Shown here piece by piece: positions 22,984-33,765 of a stretch of 64,000 nucleotides of DNA; within the stretch, counting starts at the first letter, position 1; each line of letters starts with the position of its first letter. This DNA comes from Panagrolaimus kolymaensis. Lineage: Eukaryota > Nematoda > Chromadorea > Rhabditida > Panagrolaimidae. Under the pieces are notes generated by a model that was given only the letters and a program-made list of their open reading frames with translations, was not told where the DNA came from and did not search any database. The DNA lies in assembly GCA_028622995.1 (NCBI GenBank), contig JAJQJQ010000004.1, positions 7,316,001 to 7,380,000 of the forward strand. The letters run 5' to 3'. A program made the translations under genes and the position numbers.

Positions 22984-25360
22984 GATTTTGAAGGGCCAAA
23001 AAAATTAAAATCTAACTATAGAATATTCAGTTTTTAAATAAATACCACCATTAAAAAAATATTCTGCCCAAAAAAAAATATTTATGCCTAAAAAGGAAAG
23101 TCTTTGAAAACTACAGTTTATAAAAAAAAAGTATTAAATAACAAAAAAAATTTCACAAAAGCATCGATCTATCTATCTATCTTTTTTTCCCGGAAAAATA
23201 TAAAGTTAGAAAAAAAAATGAAGGTCATTTTCATTGGATTTTTCTTCGAAAAAATAAAGGAAGGAGTTTAAAATAAAAAAGCAGCAGGAAGTCGGTCGAA
23301 TGGAACATTGAAAGAAAGAAACCGTTAGAAAAAAAAAATATAAAGAAATTAAAGAAGTCGTTATCGAAGAAAAAAAAAGGATGAATGAATGTTCGACATT
23401 TTTATGAGTTTTGTTTTTGAATGGGAAAAAATAACCCAAAAAATAAAGGTTTCTTAATAAAATGAAAGGAAACAGTTTAAAATTCTTTTGTAATGGAGCA
23501 AGCAATTATCAATTCAGTTTATAAAAATTATGAATTATTTTGATATTAGAAAAGAAGAACAAAGAATTCAACAGTTATAAGAAGACGTCAGTTTAAAAAA
23601 AAATTAAAAAACGTTGCAAGCCTTGAAAAAAGTGATACAGTTTTTAAGAAGATTGAATTTTTATTTTAAATAATAAAAATAAAAGCTGGCCAATGGAAAA
23701 CAGTTTTTTATCAAAAATTTATTTGAAAACTACGCAGCTTAGTTTAAAAAATTTAAACTGCTTTTTTAAACAATTTAAAGAATTTTAAAACTATGAAAAA
23801 CAGATAATTATTTTAATATTTAGTGAGACAGGGTGAGCAAAAAAATATCAGTTTACAGGAATGCAACAAAAATATAAAGAAGCGTTCAGTTTTTTAATTA
23901 CAAAATTTTCAAAATTACTACAGTTTTAAAAAAATATTCCATATTTCATTTGAAATGAAACTTTCTTTTCCAGAAGAAAAAATTTTATCACAATGAATAC
24001 CGCATTAATAAAAAAAATTCAGTTAAAATAAAAATCAAGTGAAATTATCTGTTTCTAACACCTGTAAAAATCAATCCGCTCAGTTTATTTAAAAAAGAAG
24101 AAGCTTAAACCTAAAAATCAAGCCCCCAGTTAATAAATCTTTAAAAATTCTTTACACAGTTTTACTAAATTTAAAAAATCATCAGTCATCATTTTTAAAA
24201 TTCAAAAATAAAGTTTCAAAAAAATAAAAATTAAAAAAGAGTTACGTTATGCGAGAATCAAATCAAATTGAAATGTGATGTTTTGAATCGGTCAAGGACA
24301 ATCCTATCTTCCTCTCTTCCTATGCCTGCGTGCCTGCGCAGCGCCGAAATATAAATAACTAAATAAAAAAAATTTTTGATGTTGTTTCTTTTTTTTATGG
24401 AGAAAAATTTTTTTTGGAGGCAGCGGCGACAATAACTCCTGGACTAACTTATTTCAAAAATGCGGAGATCAAAATTAACTGATTTTATTATGTACATTTT
24501 TTTTTCTTCAAAAAATAATAAAACCGACACCATCAAAATAAATTTTTTCCATGAGAAGGATACAGAGATATAAATAATTTGCTCGGTGGGTGAGCGATCA
24601 TCAGATCGGAAAAGGATATAATAAAAATAAAAAGATTGTTGTTTACCCCAAAAAAACTCGGATAAAGGCCGAAATAAAGGAATAAACAATAACAAATTTA
24701 AATTTTTTGATTTTTGATACAAGAAAAAATGAAAAGAGACAGTTTTAAAAATAAAATATATACGAATCAAATATGGCAACAGTTTCTTAAAAAAATAATT
24801 AAAGCATGGAAAAATAAAAAAAGCAAGGTTTTTAGTTTGAGAAAATGAGAGATGGAAAAAGTAATGATATCGATTGCATCTAAAAAGTGTTAAAAAAGTA
24901 TCCCAGTTTTGATTCATTTTTCTTATTATTTTGTATACAGTTTTAAAAATAAAAATGCCATTCTAAGAAGAACTTTTTTCATAAAAAATTTGGCAAAAAG
25001 CAGAAATCACAGTTTTTTTTAAATTGAAAAAGTGGCTCTTATTTCAAAATTTAGTCCAGAAAAAAATAATAAATAAAAAAATGAAACGTTAATTCACAGT
25101 TATAAAAAAGTAAACAAAGCAAAAAGACTTCGTTCATCTCAAAAAATTCATTTCAATTACAGTTTTATAAAATAAAATAATTTTTATGATAAATCAAAAG
25201 GCTTGATAAAAATCTCTTAAAATAAGAAAAAGTTTTTGGATATCAACGCAGTTAAAAAATTAATTGAAAGAAAAAATTTATCTGAGTCAGAAAAAGTAAC
25301 AAGTAAAAAATCATAAATAATAAAAAAAATTACAATAATTATGCTGATATCAGTTTTAAA
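20500..25360 (-). repeat. Polarised motif field 1 (AAACTG on the - strand)
   Basis: CAGTTT (with forms CAGTTTTTA, CAGTTTATAAA, CAGTTA) recurs on the + strand through introns of the PDZ gene and 2.4 kb upstream of it, usually every 40-110 bp. Examples are near 20500, 20613, 20734, 22310, 22347, 23515, 23757, 23850, 23929, 24065, 24159, 24741, 24902, 25155 and 25351. The opposite orientation is rare here. The DNA between is very AT-rich with scattered less-AT-rich blocks; one richer block at 24290-24350 may be a promoter or exon. No gene is seen from 22984 to 25400. Confidence 0.8.
22457..22529 (+). tRNA. tRNA-Met (CAT), elongator type
   Basis: A 73-nt cloverleaf. The acceptor stem is GCCTCCG/CGGGGGC, with one T-G pair. 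The D arm begins TAGCGCAGTAGGCAGCGC, the anticodon loop is CTCATAA (anticodon CAT) and the T arm contains GTTCGAGCC (variant GAGTTCGAGCCTC). The discriminator base is A at 22529. The B-box GTTCGAGCC and a usable A-box are present, and a T-run terminator occurs soon downstream (TCGTTTTTGCCC). It lies on the + strand inside intron 2 of the PDZ gene, which is transcribed the other way. A C at +72 and lack of the initiator three-GC-pair anticodon stem argue for an elongator. Confidence 0.92.
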
Positions 25361-26589
25361 AAATCAAAAAGTTGAAACGAAATAATTACAAATTGATTTT
25401 AGAAAGACAAAAATCAATTATATAATTATTGTTTCTCACTTCTTATTAGCTTCCGGGTATTTTTTTTGTCGTCAAAAAAAGCGGCTCATTGGCGGCGATT
25501 GTTGTTTGTCCACTTTCTTTTTCATTTCTCGCAAAAAGCTTATCTTTTTTTCACTTTGGCTGTGTAAGCGTTCAAAAAGTACTTACTTTAATGATTACGG
25601 AAACCACTTGCTTGGAGAGATGGATTTTTTTTTGTTTATTCTTCCATGTGCGCGAGTGAGAAATATATTAAAAAAGAAAGAGAGGGTGGACAAAGATGAT
25701 GATGAGACTGATTTTTTTTAAGTTTGCGCATGGTCGAGCAGCGTCCGAAAGAAAGTTAAGAAACAAGGAGATTAAGATTTTACTCAAAAAAACTTTTTTT
25801 ATTTTTTAAAACAATTAAAACTGAATAAATGACTGACTAGAAGGGATAAAAAAACATTAGTGTTAATTCACTGAAGCATTTTACTTTATTTAAGAACTGT
25901 GAAATTTTGTTTTTATGAATCCTGAAAAAGCTATTCGACTTTCAAAAGCTAAAATGAAACGCTTTTATTTTTTCGTATCAAAGAGTTGAGACATTTATTA
26001 AACTGAAACAAGGGAATTTACGCGAGAGAAAAGCAAGCAAAATGAGGATCAAAAATAATGTTTAATTCAGATTAAACTGGAATTCAGCAACGATATATTC
26101 TTAACTCTTTTTTTCAAACTGCCATTTCGATTAAGCCCAGGCGAAAATACTATTCTTTCTTTTTAAGCTTCAAAAACTTTTAGATTCTCATAAAATTTGT
26201 TTATTTTCTTTCAAAGTGTTTATAATTTTATATAAAAAAATCGTTATTAACTGCGACTTGATGTTCCATCCGGATACATATCGGTGATTTTTTTCCATTT
26301 AAAAAATATTGAAAAGTTTTTTTTGTACAAAAATAATTATAAACTGTAGGTAATATTTTCTCCATACTTGTTTGAAACAAAAAACTGTGAAAAAATTAAA
26401 TATTTATTTTAAAAACGTTTACCACGATACTGCATAAATTTCGAAATTTAACCAAAGCAAGAAAAATAAAAGAAATTACATAAAATTTAAATAATTTAAT
26501 TTTTTTTAAAAAAACTGCGGGCATCAACAACAACATCCTCTTATTCTCATTTTTCATTAATTTAATAATAGCCTGTGAGCTATATATCT

Positions 26590-26803
26590 GTTTAACCTTA
26601 AAAAATATTTTTATTATTTTGTCATTATCAAACTATTTATTTAAATGCCAAATTTGGAAAAAGTGTCACTACCAAACCTCTTTCTTCGGCCCATCCAGCC
26701 TGTCCCTGCCAGAGCCGTTTTTTAATGAGGTTAGAAACAAGGCCGTCAAAAATCGGCCCATGGAAGAGGTCTTCTACCTGTCTTTAAAAAATGTACGAAA
26801 TTG
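26590..26803. other. Sequence replacing the 3' end of secreted Tyr-rich gene copy 1
   Basis: Compared with copy 2, the segment after AAAAAGTGTCACTACCA at about 26,670 is unrelated until homology resumes near 26,832 (TCCATCATAA). The replacement is richer in G+C (for example CCAGCCTGTCCCTGCCAGAG) and looks like a small insertion or gene-conversion scar. No terminal repeats or target duplication were found. Confidence 0.5.
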
Positions 26804-27247
26804 TTACCCCTTTAAAATCGAGTTAAACATCCGTGTTCCATCATAAGAATTATATCCTTGAGATGTTTGCCCAGAAAACATATTTTGATTTTGTTGATAA
26901 TAATTATTATAATTATAGCCATTAGAGTTATAAGGATAATAATAACCATTTGAAGCTTGATAATATCCATTAATATTATAATTATATGGTTGTTGGTAGT
27001 TATATCCTCTATAGCCTTGGTAGTTCATGGGTTGTTGATAATTATTATTGTGCCCATATCCATTATTGTTGCCTTGTTGTTGTTGGTAATTGTAAGTTCC
27101 GGGTTGTTGATAATAAGTTTGCTGTTGCTGAGGGCCATAATTTCGATAATAATAATTATTGTTATATGAATATTGAGAATTTACAACAGCAACAAAAATT
27201 AATGAAATAAAAAATAAATAAATACAAAACTGATGTTGGGGAATCAT
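26804..27247 (-). CDS. Secreted Tyr/Gln/Asn-rich protein, copy 1 (altered tail)
   Basis: 147 residues. The start MIPQHQFC is chosen because copy 3 begins at the equivalent Met, and the upstream in-frame Met is not shared. A signal peptide of ~24 residues is followed by low-complexity YNNN, QQQ and YQQP repeats with a prion-like composition. Unlike copies 2 and 3, the protein ends 'GTRMFNSILKG' and lacks the terminal four-cysteine tail, because the 3' end has been replaced. It could be non-functional. The family may be structural, mucus or cuticle-associated; this is inferred from composition only. Confidence 0.6.
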   Translation of the reverse strand: MIPQHQFCIYLFFISLIFVAVVNSQYSYNNNYYYRNYGPQQQQTYYQQPGTYNYQQQQGNNNGYGHNNNYQQPMNYQGYRGYNYQQPYNYNINGYYQASNGYYYPYNSNGYNYNNYYQQNQNMFSGQTSQGYNSYDGTRMFNSILKG

Positions 27248-28753
27248 AATTTTTTCGTGGATAATAAAAAATACTATAACCAAAATGATCAAAATTGAGC
27301 GCTATTTATAACTGCAATACGACACCCTTTTCTTCTAAAAAAAAAATATACCGTAATGTATTTTTATTTTTTTATTTAGCGAATTCTTTTAAACTTTCGA
27401 CTGATGGAATAAAAAGAGGGGAGGGAGGATTTTTGTAGTTAACAACAAACTTTCAAAAAATCAAAAAAAAAATTGGTTCAAGAATGCTCTTTCGTCGTTT
27501 TTGATCTTGCTCTTTTTGAACTAATTCAACCGAATTAATGAATGACATCGGTTCTTTTCTTTTGTGTTTGACTACGTAGAGAGATCCACTTTTTATGAAC
27601 TTTTGTTTTTTCGTACTTTTAATTTTTTTGATAAATTTTTTTATAAGTGCAAAAAATTGTGGTCATTATTTGTTTCACTGCTTTGAAAGACTTGTGGGTT
27701 ATAAGAATTTATTTGCAATAAAAAAACTGGGTTTGAATAAAGTCTTTAGAGTTTTTAGAATTTTATACAATTTTTCAAAATTAAAACTGAGGCCATAATT
27801 AATGCCGCGTTTTTTGTTGTTATAAAAATATAATCTTTTTAATATAATTACAAAGTTGAAGAACTGAAACAAAAAAAATTTTTTATTGTTAATATTTTAA
27901 CTGAAGATGAATGTTGGAGTTGAAACCCAAACAAATTATGCTTCTTACTTGTAATTTTTTTAAGTATGTCAAAATTAAAACTGATACATGCCAAAATAAT
28001 TGGAATTTTACAAGAATTTTTTAAAACTCAATATAAAAAGAAAAGACTATCATAGCCTAATGGAAATTTTATGTTTTAATATTTTTTTAAACTGTTCAGC
28101 ATATTCATTACTTTTATTTATAATGGCTTTTTGGCGATTTAAAGAAAACTGTAATTCATTTTTATGAATGCATTGATTTTTCTTTAAATTTTATGTGTAG
28201 GGTTTTTTATTGCTATGATAAAGCTTTTGTTGAAGCATCAACAAAATTAATATTTATAAAACTGTGTACCAACGTGTGAGGTTAAGAAACAAAAAAAAAC
28301 TGTACGAAATTTATTTTAGCTTTACAGGTAAAAGTTACCATCAGTGTGGATTAAAAAATAACTGATTTGTTATAATACAAAAAGTTTGCAGAGAGATTAA
28401 ATATAAAACTGAATCAATATAACATTTAAGTTGTTAGCTGAGAAGCATGGCATAAAATTTTTTTTCATTATAATGGACTTTAAAAAACTGTTGGATAGAA
28501 ATAAATTCGGTGATAAAACCTTTGATTTTAAAACTGGAGAGGTATCTTCAAACATCAGACATAATTTTAGTTAATTTTAAAAATCAAAATTAATAACACT
28601 TTTTAACGAGTTTTTTTTTGAAACTGCATTTTATCATTCTCGTTTTCTAAATATTTTTTAAAACTATCCAATTTCCACCATTATTAAATTTTTTATAAAC
28701 TGCACCAGTTTGAAAACCTGTCAAATAATTTATTATTTGTAGCTTCTTTTCAG

Positions 28754-29067
28754 CTTGTGTAAATGGCACGTGTGAAGGCAATATGGTTTGTGCCGATGAC
28801 AATGAATGTTGCCCAACTCTTTCCTTGAATGTTAAAAGCTCAAAATGCAAAAATATTTTTAATGATAATTTTTGTGATTCCTATAATTTCCTTTGCACTG
28901 ATCGCATTTATTTGGAAATCATGAAAACTAATTATTTTAAAACTTGCGAATATTGTTTATTTTTAAAAAATCTTCTAATAAATAAAACTGAAGAAAACTG
29001 GAGGTGGTCTAAGTTGTTTGAGGAACGCTTTCAAAAAAGATTACAAAAAAAAACTGACGTAATTTAA
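28754..29067 (+). pseudogene. Orphan ShKT exon, decayed copy of the 36.1 kb exon
   Basis: From an intact acceptor (CTTTTCAG) the sequence is nearly identical to exon 2 of the ShKT gene at 36104. No signal-peptide exon was found upstream. One ShK cysteine is lost (KTNC has become KTNY). The stop codon is gone, so the frame runs ~25 residues into intergenic DNA. This is most likely a duplicated, decaying exon. Confidence 0.75.
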
Positions 29068-29979
29068 ATGGTTGGGCCAAAAAGGATTTACAATTTTAAT
29101 TGGCGCTGGATAGAAGTGTGATAGGAATTTAGAAAAAATAAAACTGTTTCTCTATTTTGTTCAGGGAAATAAATTTAATAAAGATTAAAGAAAAAATAAT
29201 TAAAAACTGCGTAAATAAAGCTTTATCGGTTTATAGCAAAGCTTTTTAAATTTCAAACTAAATAAGTTCGTGAAAAATTGTTTTTTTACTGTCTGTGAAA
29301 TTTACTTTTGAAAAATGGCCTTTAGATAAAACTGGTTTAACGAGAAATTCAGATTTTTTCAATTTCCATAATTTTATATTTGAAAATTGCAGTAAATTTC
29401 TTTTATTAAAACTCCAAACGCTTTTATTTTGCAACTATTTTATGTTACTTTTTTATAAAAGCTTTTTTAATTTTCTCTCTTCTTTCACCCAAAATTATGC
29501 TAACCATATATTTATAATTATTTTAAATTCAAAACTGGGTTCTGGAAAGCTTGTTTTTATTAATTTTTAGAAAATTATAAAAAAAGATGCAAAAGATTAA
29601 TGCGTGTGTTTATTTAACTGTGTTTTATTTTTACATTGCTACAAATTATAGCTTAATTTAAGCATAAAAAGTGTTGGAAGGTTTTTTTCGTACAAAAATA
29701 ATTATAAACTGTAGGTATTATTTTCCCCTTACTTGTTTGAGAAGAAAAAGCTGGGACAAATTAAATATTTATTTTTAAAACTGTTTACAACGAAATTTAA
29801 TAACTTTCGAGATTCAACCAGAGCAAAAATAAAATAAGTTCCATTAAATTTAATTTTTTTAAACTGTGTACTTCAACATCATTATATTCTCATTTTTCTT
29901 TATTAATTTAATCGCCTGCTTGATAAATATTTTTTTAACCTAAAATTTCATTTTTATTTTTTTATCATTAATTCTTTAT

Positions 29980-30501
29980 TTAATTACCAAATGTGGTAAA
30001 AGTATCACCACCACATTTAACTGTGCACCTTCCAAAAATACATATTTTCGTCATCGGTGCGCAAATTCTTGTTCTTCCATCATAATAACTATATCCTTGA
30101 GAAGTTTGCCCAGAAAATACATTTCGGCCATAATTATATGAGCCATAAGGATAATAAGTTGAAGATGGATAATATCCATTATTATAATAGCTGCTTGATG
30201 ATGGTTGCTGGTAATAATTGTTATTGTAATTATAGGGTTGTTGATAATTGTAGCCTGAATAACCTCCTTGATTATTGTAATTCATGGGTTGTTGATAATA
30301 ATTATTATTATATCCATATCCATTATTGTAGCCTTGTTGTTGGTAATTGTAAGTTCCAGGTTGTTGATAATAGGATTGTTGTTGGGGGCCATAATTACGA
30401 TAATAATAATTATTGTTATACGAGTATTGAGAATTTACAACAGCAACAAAAATTAATGAAATAAAAAATAAATAAATACAAAACTGATGTTGGGGAATCA
30501 T
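29980..30501 (-). CDS. Secreted Tyr/Gln/Asn-rich protein, copy 2
   Basis: 173 residues, single exon. The signal peptide is identical to copy 1, then come YYxQP and QQ repeats, then a conserved tail with four cysteines (RICAPMTKICIFGRCTVKCGG) and 'DTFTTFG'. The Cys pattern C-x6-C-x4/5-C-x3-C suggests two disulphides. The flanking DNA on both sides is homologous to that of copy 1 (for example TACAAAAATAATTATAAACT 3' of both), so the whole ~1.3 kb unit was duplicated. Function unknown; extracellular. Confidence 0.7.
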   Translation of the reverse strand: MIPQHQFCIYLFFISLIFVAVVNSQYSYNNNYYYRNYGPQQQSYYQQPGTYNYQQQGYNNGYGYNNNYYQQPMNYNNQGGYSGYNYQQPYNYNNNYYQQPSSSSYYNNGYYPSSTYYPYGSYNYGRNVFSGQTSQGYSYYDGRTRICAPMTKICIFGRCTVKCGGDTFTTFGN

Positions 30502-31212
30502 AATTTTTTCGTGGATAATAAAAAATACTATAACCAAAATGATCAAAATTGAGCGCTATTTATAACTGCAATACGACACCCTTGATTTTTCAAAGAAAAA
30601 TAAACCGAATTGTGTTTTGAATTTTTTATTTAGCGAATTCTTGTAAACTTTCCAGCGATGAATAAAAAAAGGGGAAGAATTTTTTTGGTAAACAACAAAC
30701 TTGCAGGAGAAAAAAAATCAAGAAAAAAATTAGGTTCAAGACTGCTCTTTCGCTGCTTTTTTTTGCAATTCAACCGAATTAATGAATGACATTGGCTCTT
30801 TTGTGTTTGACTACGTAGAGAGGTGCACATTTTTATGAACTTTTATTTCCGCATACCTTTTTTTTAAAAACTGAAATGAATATTTTTTTCAGTGGTGTTT
30901 TATAAATCAAGAAAACTGTATTCGTTTTCGGTATTACTATTTGAGATTTTGGGGAGTTATAAAAAATTTATTTTATAAAAAAAACTGAGTTTATAAAAAT
31001 CTCCAAAACTGCAAAACTAAACAAACAAAATAAAGAAACAAAAAAATACAAACTGTTTTGTGGAAATTTTATATATGCAAGAATAAAAAATTTTAAAGAA
31101 AAACAAAAAAATAATAAAACTGTAGCTTTTGTATCCTTTCCTTTATTTTTTAATAATAACTGTAATAATTTTTATTCAATCATTTTAATTAATTTAAAAT
31201 AAAAAATATTAT

Positions 31213-31779
31213 TTAGTCATCGTCTTCATTATAGCTGGTAAATGTATCTGAACCACATCGAACCGTGCAAGTTCCCATAATACACATGGAAATTTTAGGA
31301 GCACAAATTCGAGTATTTCCATCATAATAACTATATCCTTGAGATGTTTGTCCAGAAAGCATATTTCGATTTTGTTGATAATAATAATTATTATTGTTAT
31401 AGTTATAGCCATTAGAGCTATAGGGATAATAATAACCATTTGAAGCTTGATAATATCCATTATTATTATAATTTGATGGTTGTTGCTGTTGTTGATAATA
31501 GTTATTATAATTATATGGTTGTTGGTAGTTGTATCCCCTATAGCCTTGATTATTGTAATTCATGGGTTGTTGATAATTATTATTGTACCCATATCCATTA
31601 TTGTTGCCTTGTTGTTGTTGGTAATTATATGTCCCAGGTTGCTGATAATAAGTTTGCTGTTGCTGTGGACCATAATTTCGATAATAATAATTATTGTTAT
31701 ATGAATATTGAGAATTTACAATAACGACAAAAAAAGAAATTAAAAATAAATAAAAACAAAACTGTTGTTTGGGAATCAT
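31213..31779 (-). CDS. Secreted Tyr/Gln/Asn-rich protein, copy 3
   Basis: 188 residues, single exon, start at MIPKQQFC. Signal peptide ~22 residues, a longer Gln/Tyr/Asn repeat than the other copies, then 'RICAPKISMCIMGTCTVRCGS' and an acidic end (NEDDD). It shares the four-cysteine tail with copy 2, which supports that tail as the functional, selected part. All three copies point left and lie within 5 kb. Confidence 0.7.
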   Translation of the reverse strand: MIPKQQFCFYLFLISFFVVIVNSQYSYNNNYYYRNYGPQQQQTYYQQPGTYNYQQQQGNNNGYGYNNNYQQPMNYNNQGYRGYNYQQPYNYNNYYQQQQQPSNYNNNGYYQASNGYYYPYSSNGYNYNNNNYYYQQNRNMLSGQTSQGYSYYDGNTRICAPKISMCIMGTCTVRCGSDTFTSYNEDDD

Positions 31780-33397
31780 AGTTTTAAAGTTTAAATTTTA
31801 AAAAATGTGATAAAAGTATCAAAACTGAGCGGTATTTATTTATAATTGCAAATGATCAAAAACTTATTTTTTTCAAAGATAGAAAAAAAGAAATAACCCA
31901 AATTGGTTTTTTTCTTTAGCGCATTCTTCTTTTAACCTTTCTCCAAATTTGGAAGAAGTAAAGGAAACTATTTTTTGGTAAACAAGAAACGTGCAAAGAA
32001 AAAATAAATTGGTTCAAGACTTTACTGTCGCTGCTATTTTTTGCTTTTGCAACCACCCAAAATAAATGAATGACATTGATTCTTTTGAGTTTGACTACGT
32101 AGAATCATTTTTGAACTTTTATTTCTTGTGCATTTTTTTATTTTAAACTGACACGAAGATTGCGCAAAGGTGTTTTATATGTAAAAAATTTTTGATTATT
32201 TTTGGTTTCACTGAATTGCGAAGCTGGTTGGAAAATTTTTTAACAAAAAACTGAAGAATTGCAAAACTCATTAGAAAACTGTGTTGCATAATTTATGTAT
32301 ATTGTTTAAAAATTTAATTTACTATAAGATAATTACAAAGCAAATTTTAACTGGTAAACAAAAAAAAGTTTTTTTTAAATAGTTTTTAACTGTTGCCTTT
32401 TGAGTTGAATAGTCAAACAAATTAAGCTTTCTCCTTATAAAATCTTTAAAATTTCTCGAAATTTAAACTGTTACAAAAAAAATACGTTGGGTTTTCCAAG
32501 ATTTTTTTAAACTAACAATAAAAAGAAAAAATGAGCATAATTTATGCATTGAAAATTATTTTATTTTTAGATATTTTAAACTGCTTTTCATTTACCAATT
32601 TTCATATATAAACTTTTTTGGAGAACTTAAAAACTGTAATATTAATATTAAAATTGGATCTTTTCTTTAAGTTTATTTATAAAATTTTTTCACTTTGTGT
32701 TAACGTTTTTGCAAAAGATTATTCAAAATATATATTTAAAAAAACTGTATTCAAATAGCGGAAGATCCAAACAAAACAAAAAACTGAGTAATATTTTCTT
32801 CCGTTTAATGGTAATAAATTTACGAGCATTTTGAAAATAACTGGTTACTAATAATAAACACGGTTTACAGGGAAGTTGAATTTAAAACTGATTCAAAAGT
32901 TTAGCCATTTTTGTGAGAAGCTAGAAATAAAAAAATTTACATTATATATAATGGACTTTAAAAAAAACTGTTGTGTGGAAATAAATACGGTGAGAAAATC
33001 TTTGATTTTAAACTGGAGCGACGTGTGTGTACGGAAGCAATAATCAGAGATATTTTCCCGTCTAATTGAGGATTCTTTAAAAATGAATAATCACCAGTAA
33101 TAAGTTGCGATTCTTTAAAATTGTAAAGCATTTGTTACGACTTTTTTACTTTTTGTTTATTTCTAATAATTTTTGTCAAAAAAAACTGTTCATTTTTCTT
33201 TTTTTAAACTTTGGTTTATTCTTCACTTTTTGTTTAAAAATATTGGCGGTTTAATATAATTACAAAGTTGAACAAAGAAAAACAGAAAAAAAATTTCATT
33301 GCTAATATTTTAACTGTAGATGAATGTTGAAGTTGAAACCCAAACAAATTATGCAATTATGCTTCATTCTTGAAATTTTTTTAAAGGGTGTCAAAAA

Positions 33398-33765
33398 TAG
33401 GGGTGGCTCGTGTCATATTGTCATCAAATCTCTTAAAAATGTCATCCAATTAGGAATTTTTCTCTGGAGAAAATCGGTTAATGGAATATTGTCGGCCTCG
33501 CGGAGCTCTACAGCATGGTTTTTACAGATTTTCTCCAGAGAAAATTTCCTAATTCAAAAAGTTTTTGATGACATTCGATGACAACGGGCCCTGCGGGCCC
33601 TTGTCATCAAAACTTTTTGAGTTACGAATTTTTCTGTGAGAAAAATTTGTAAACGCCATGTTGTAGAGCTCCACGAGGCCGACAATATTCCATTAACCGA
33701 TTTTCTCCAGAGAAAAATTCGTAACTCAAACCTTTCGATGACATTGATGACACGAGCCACCCCTA
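33398..33765. mobile_element. Foldback non-autonomous hAT-type element
   Basis: 368 bp with long imperfect inverted arms starting TAGGGGTGGCTCGTGTCAT and ending with its complement. The centre is the palindrome GGGCCCTGCGGGCCC. It is flanked by an exact 8-bp duplication, GTCAAAAA, at 33390-33397 and 33766-33773. The homologous segment at ~27,968 carries an uninterrupted GTCAAAATTAAAACTGA and serves as the empty site. There is no coding capacity; the open frames inside are chance products of the palindrome. Confidence 0.9.

Noticed and set aside
23163..23183. TCTA microsatellite
   Set aside because: Five short units only; ordinary microsatellite without further signal.
26957..31724. Ile/Val-rich frames opposite the secreted Tyr-rich genes
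   Set aside because: They are antisense shadows of the YNN/QQ codons (ATT/GTT runs) and lack independent signals.
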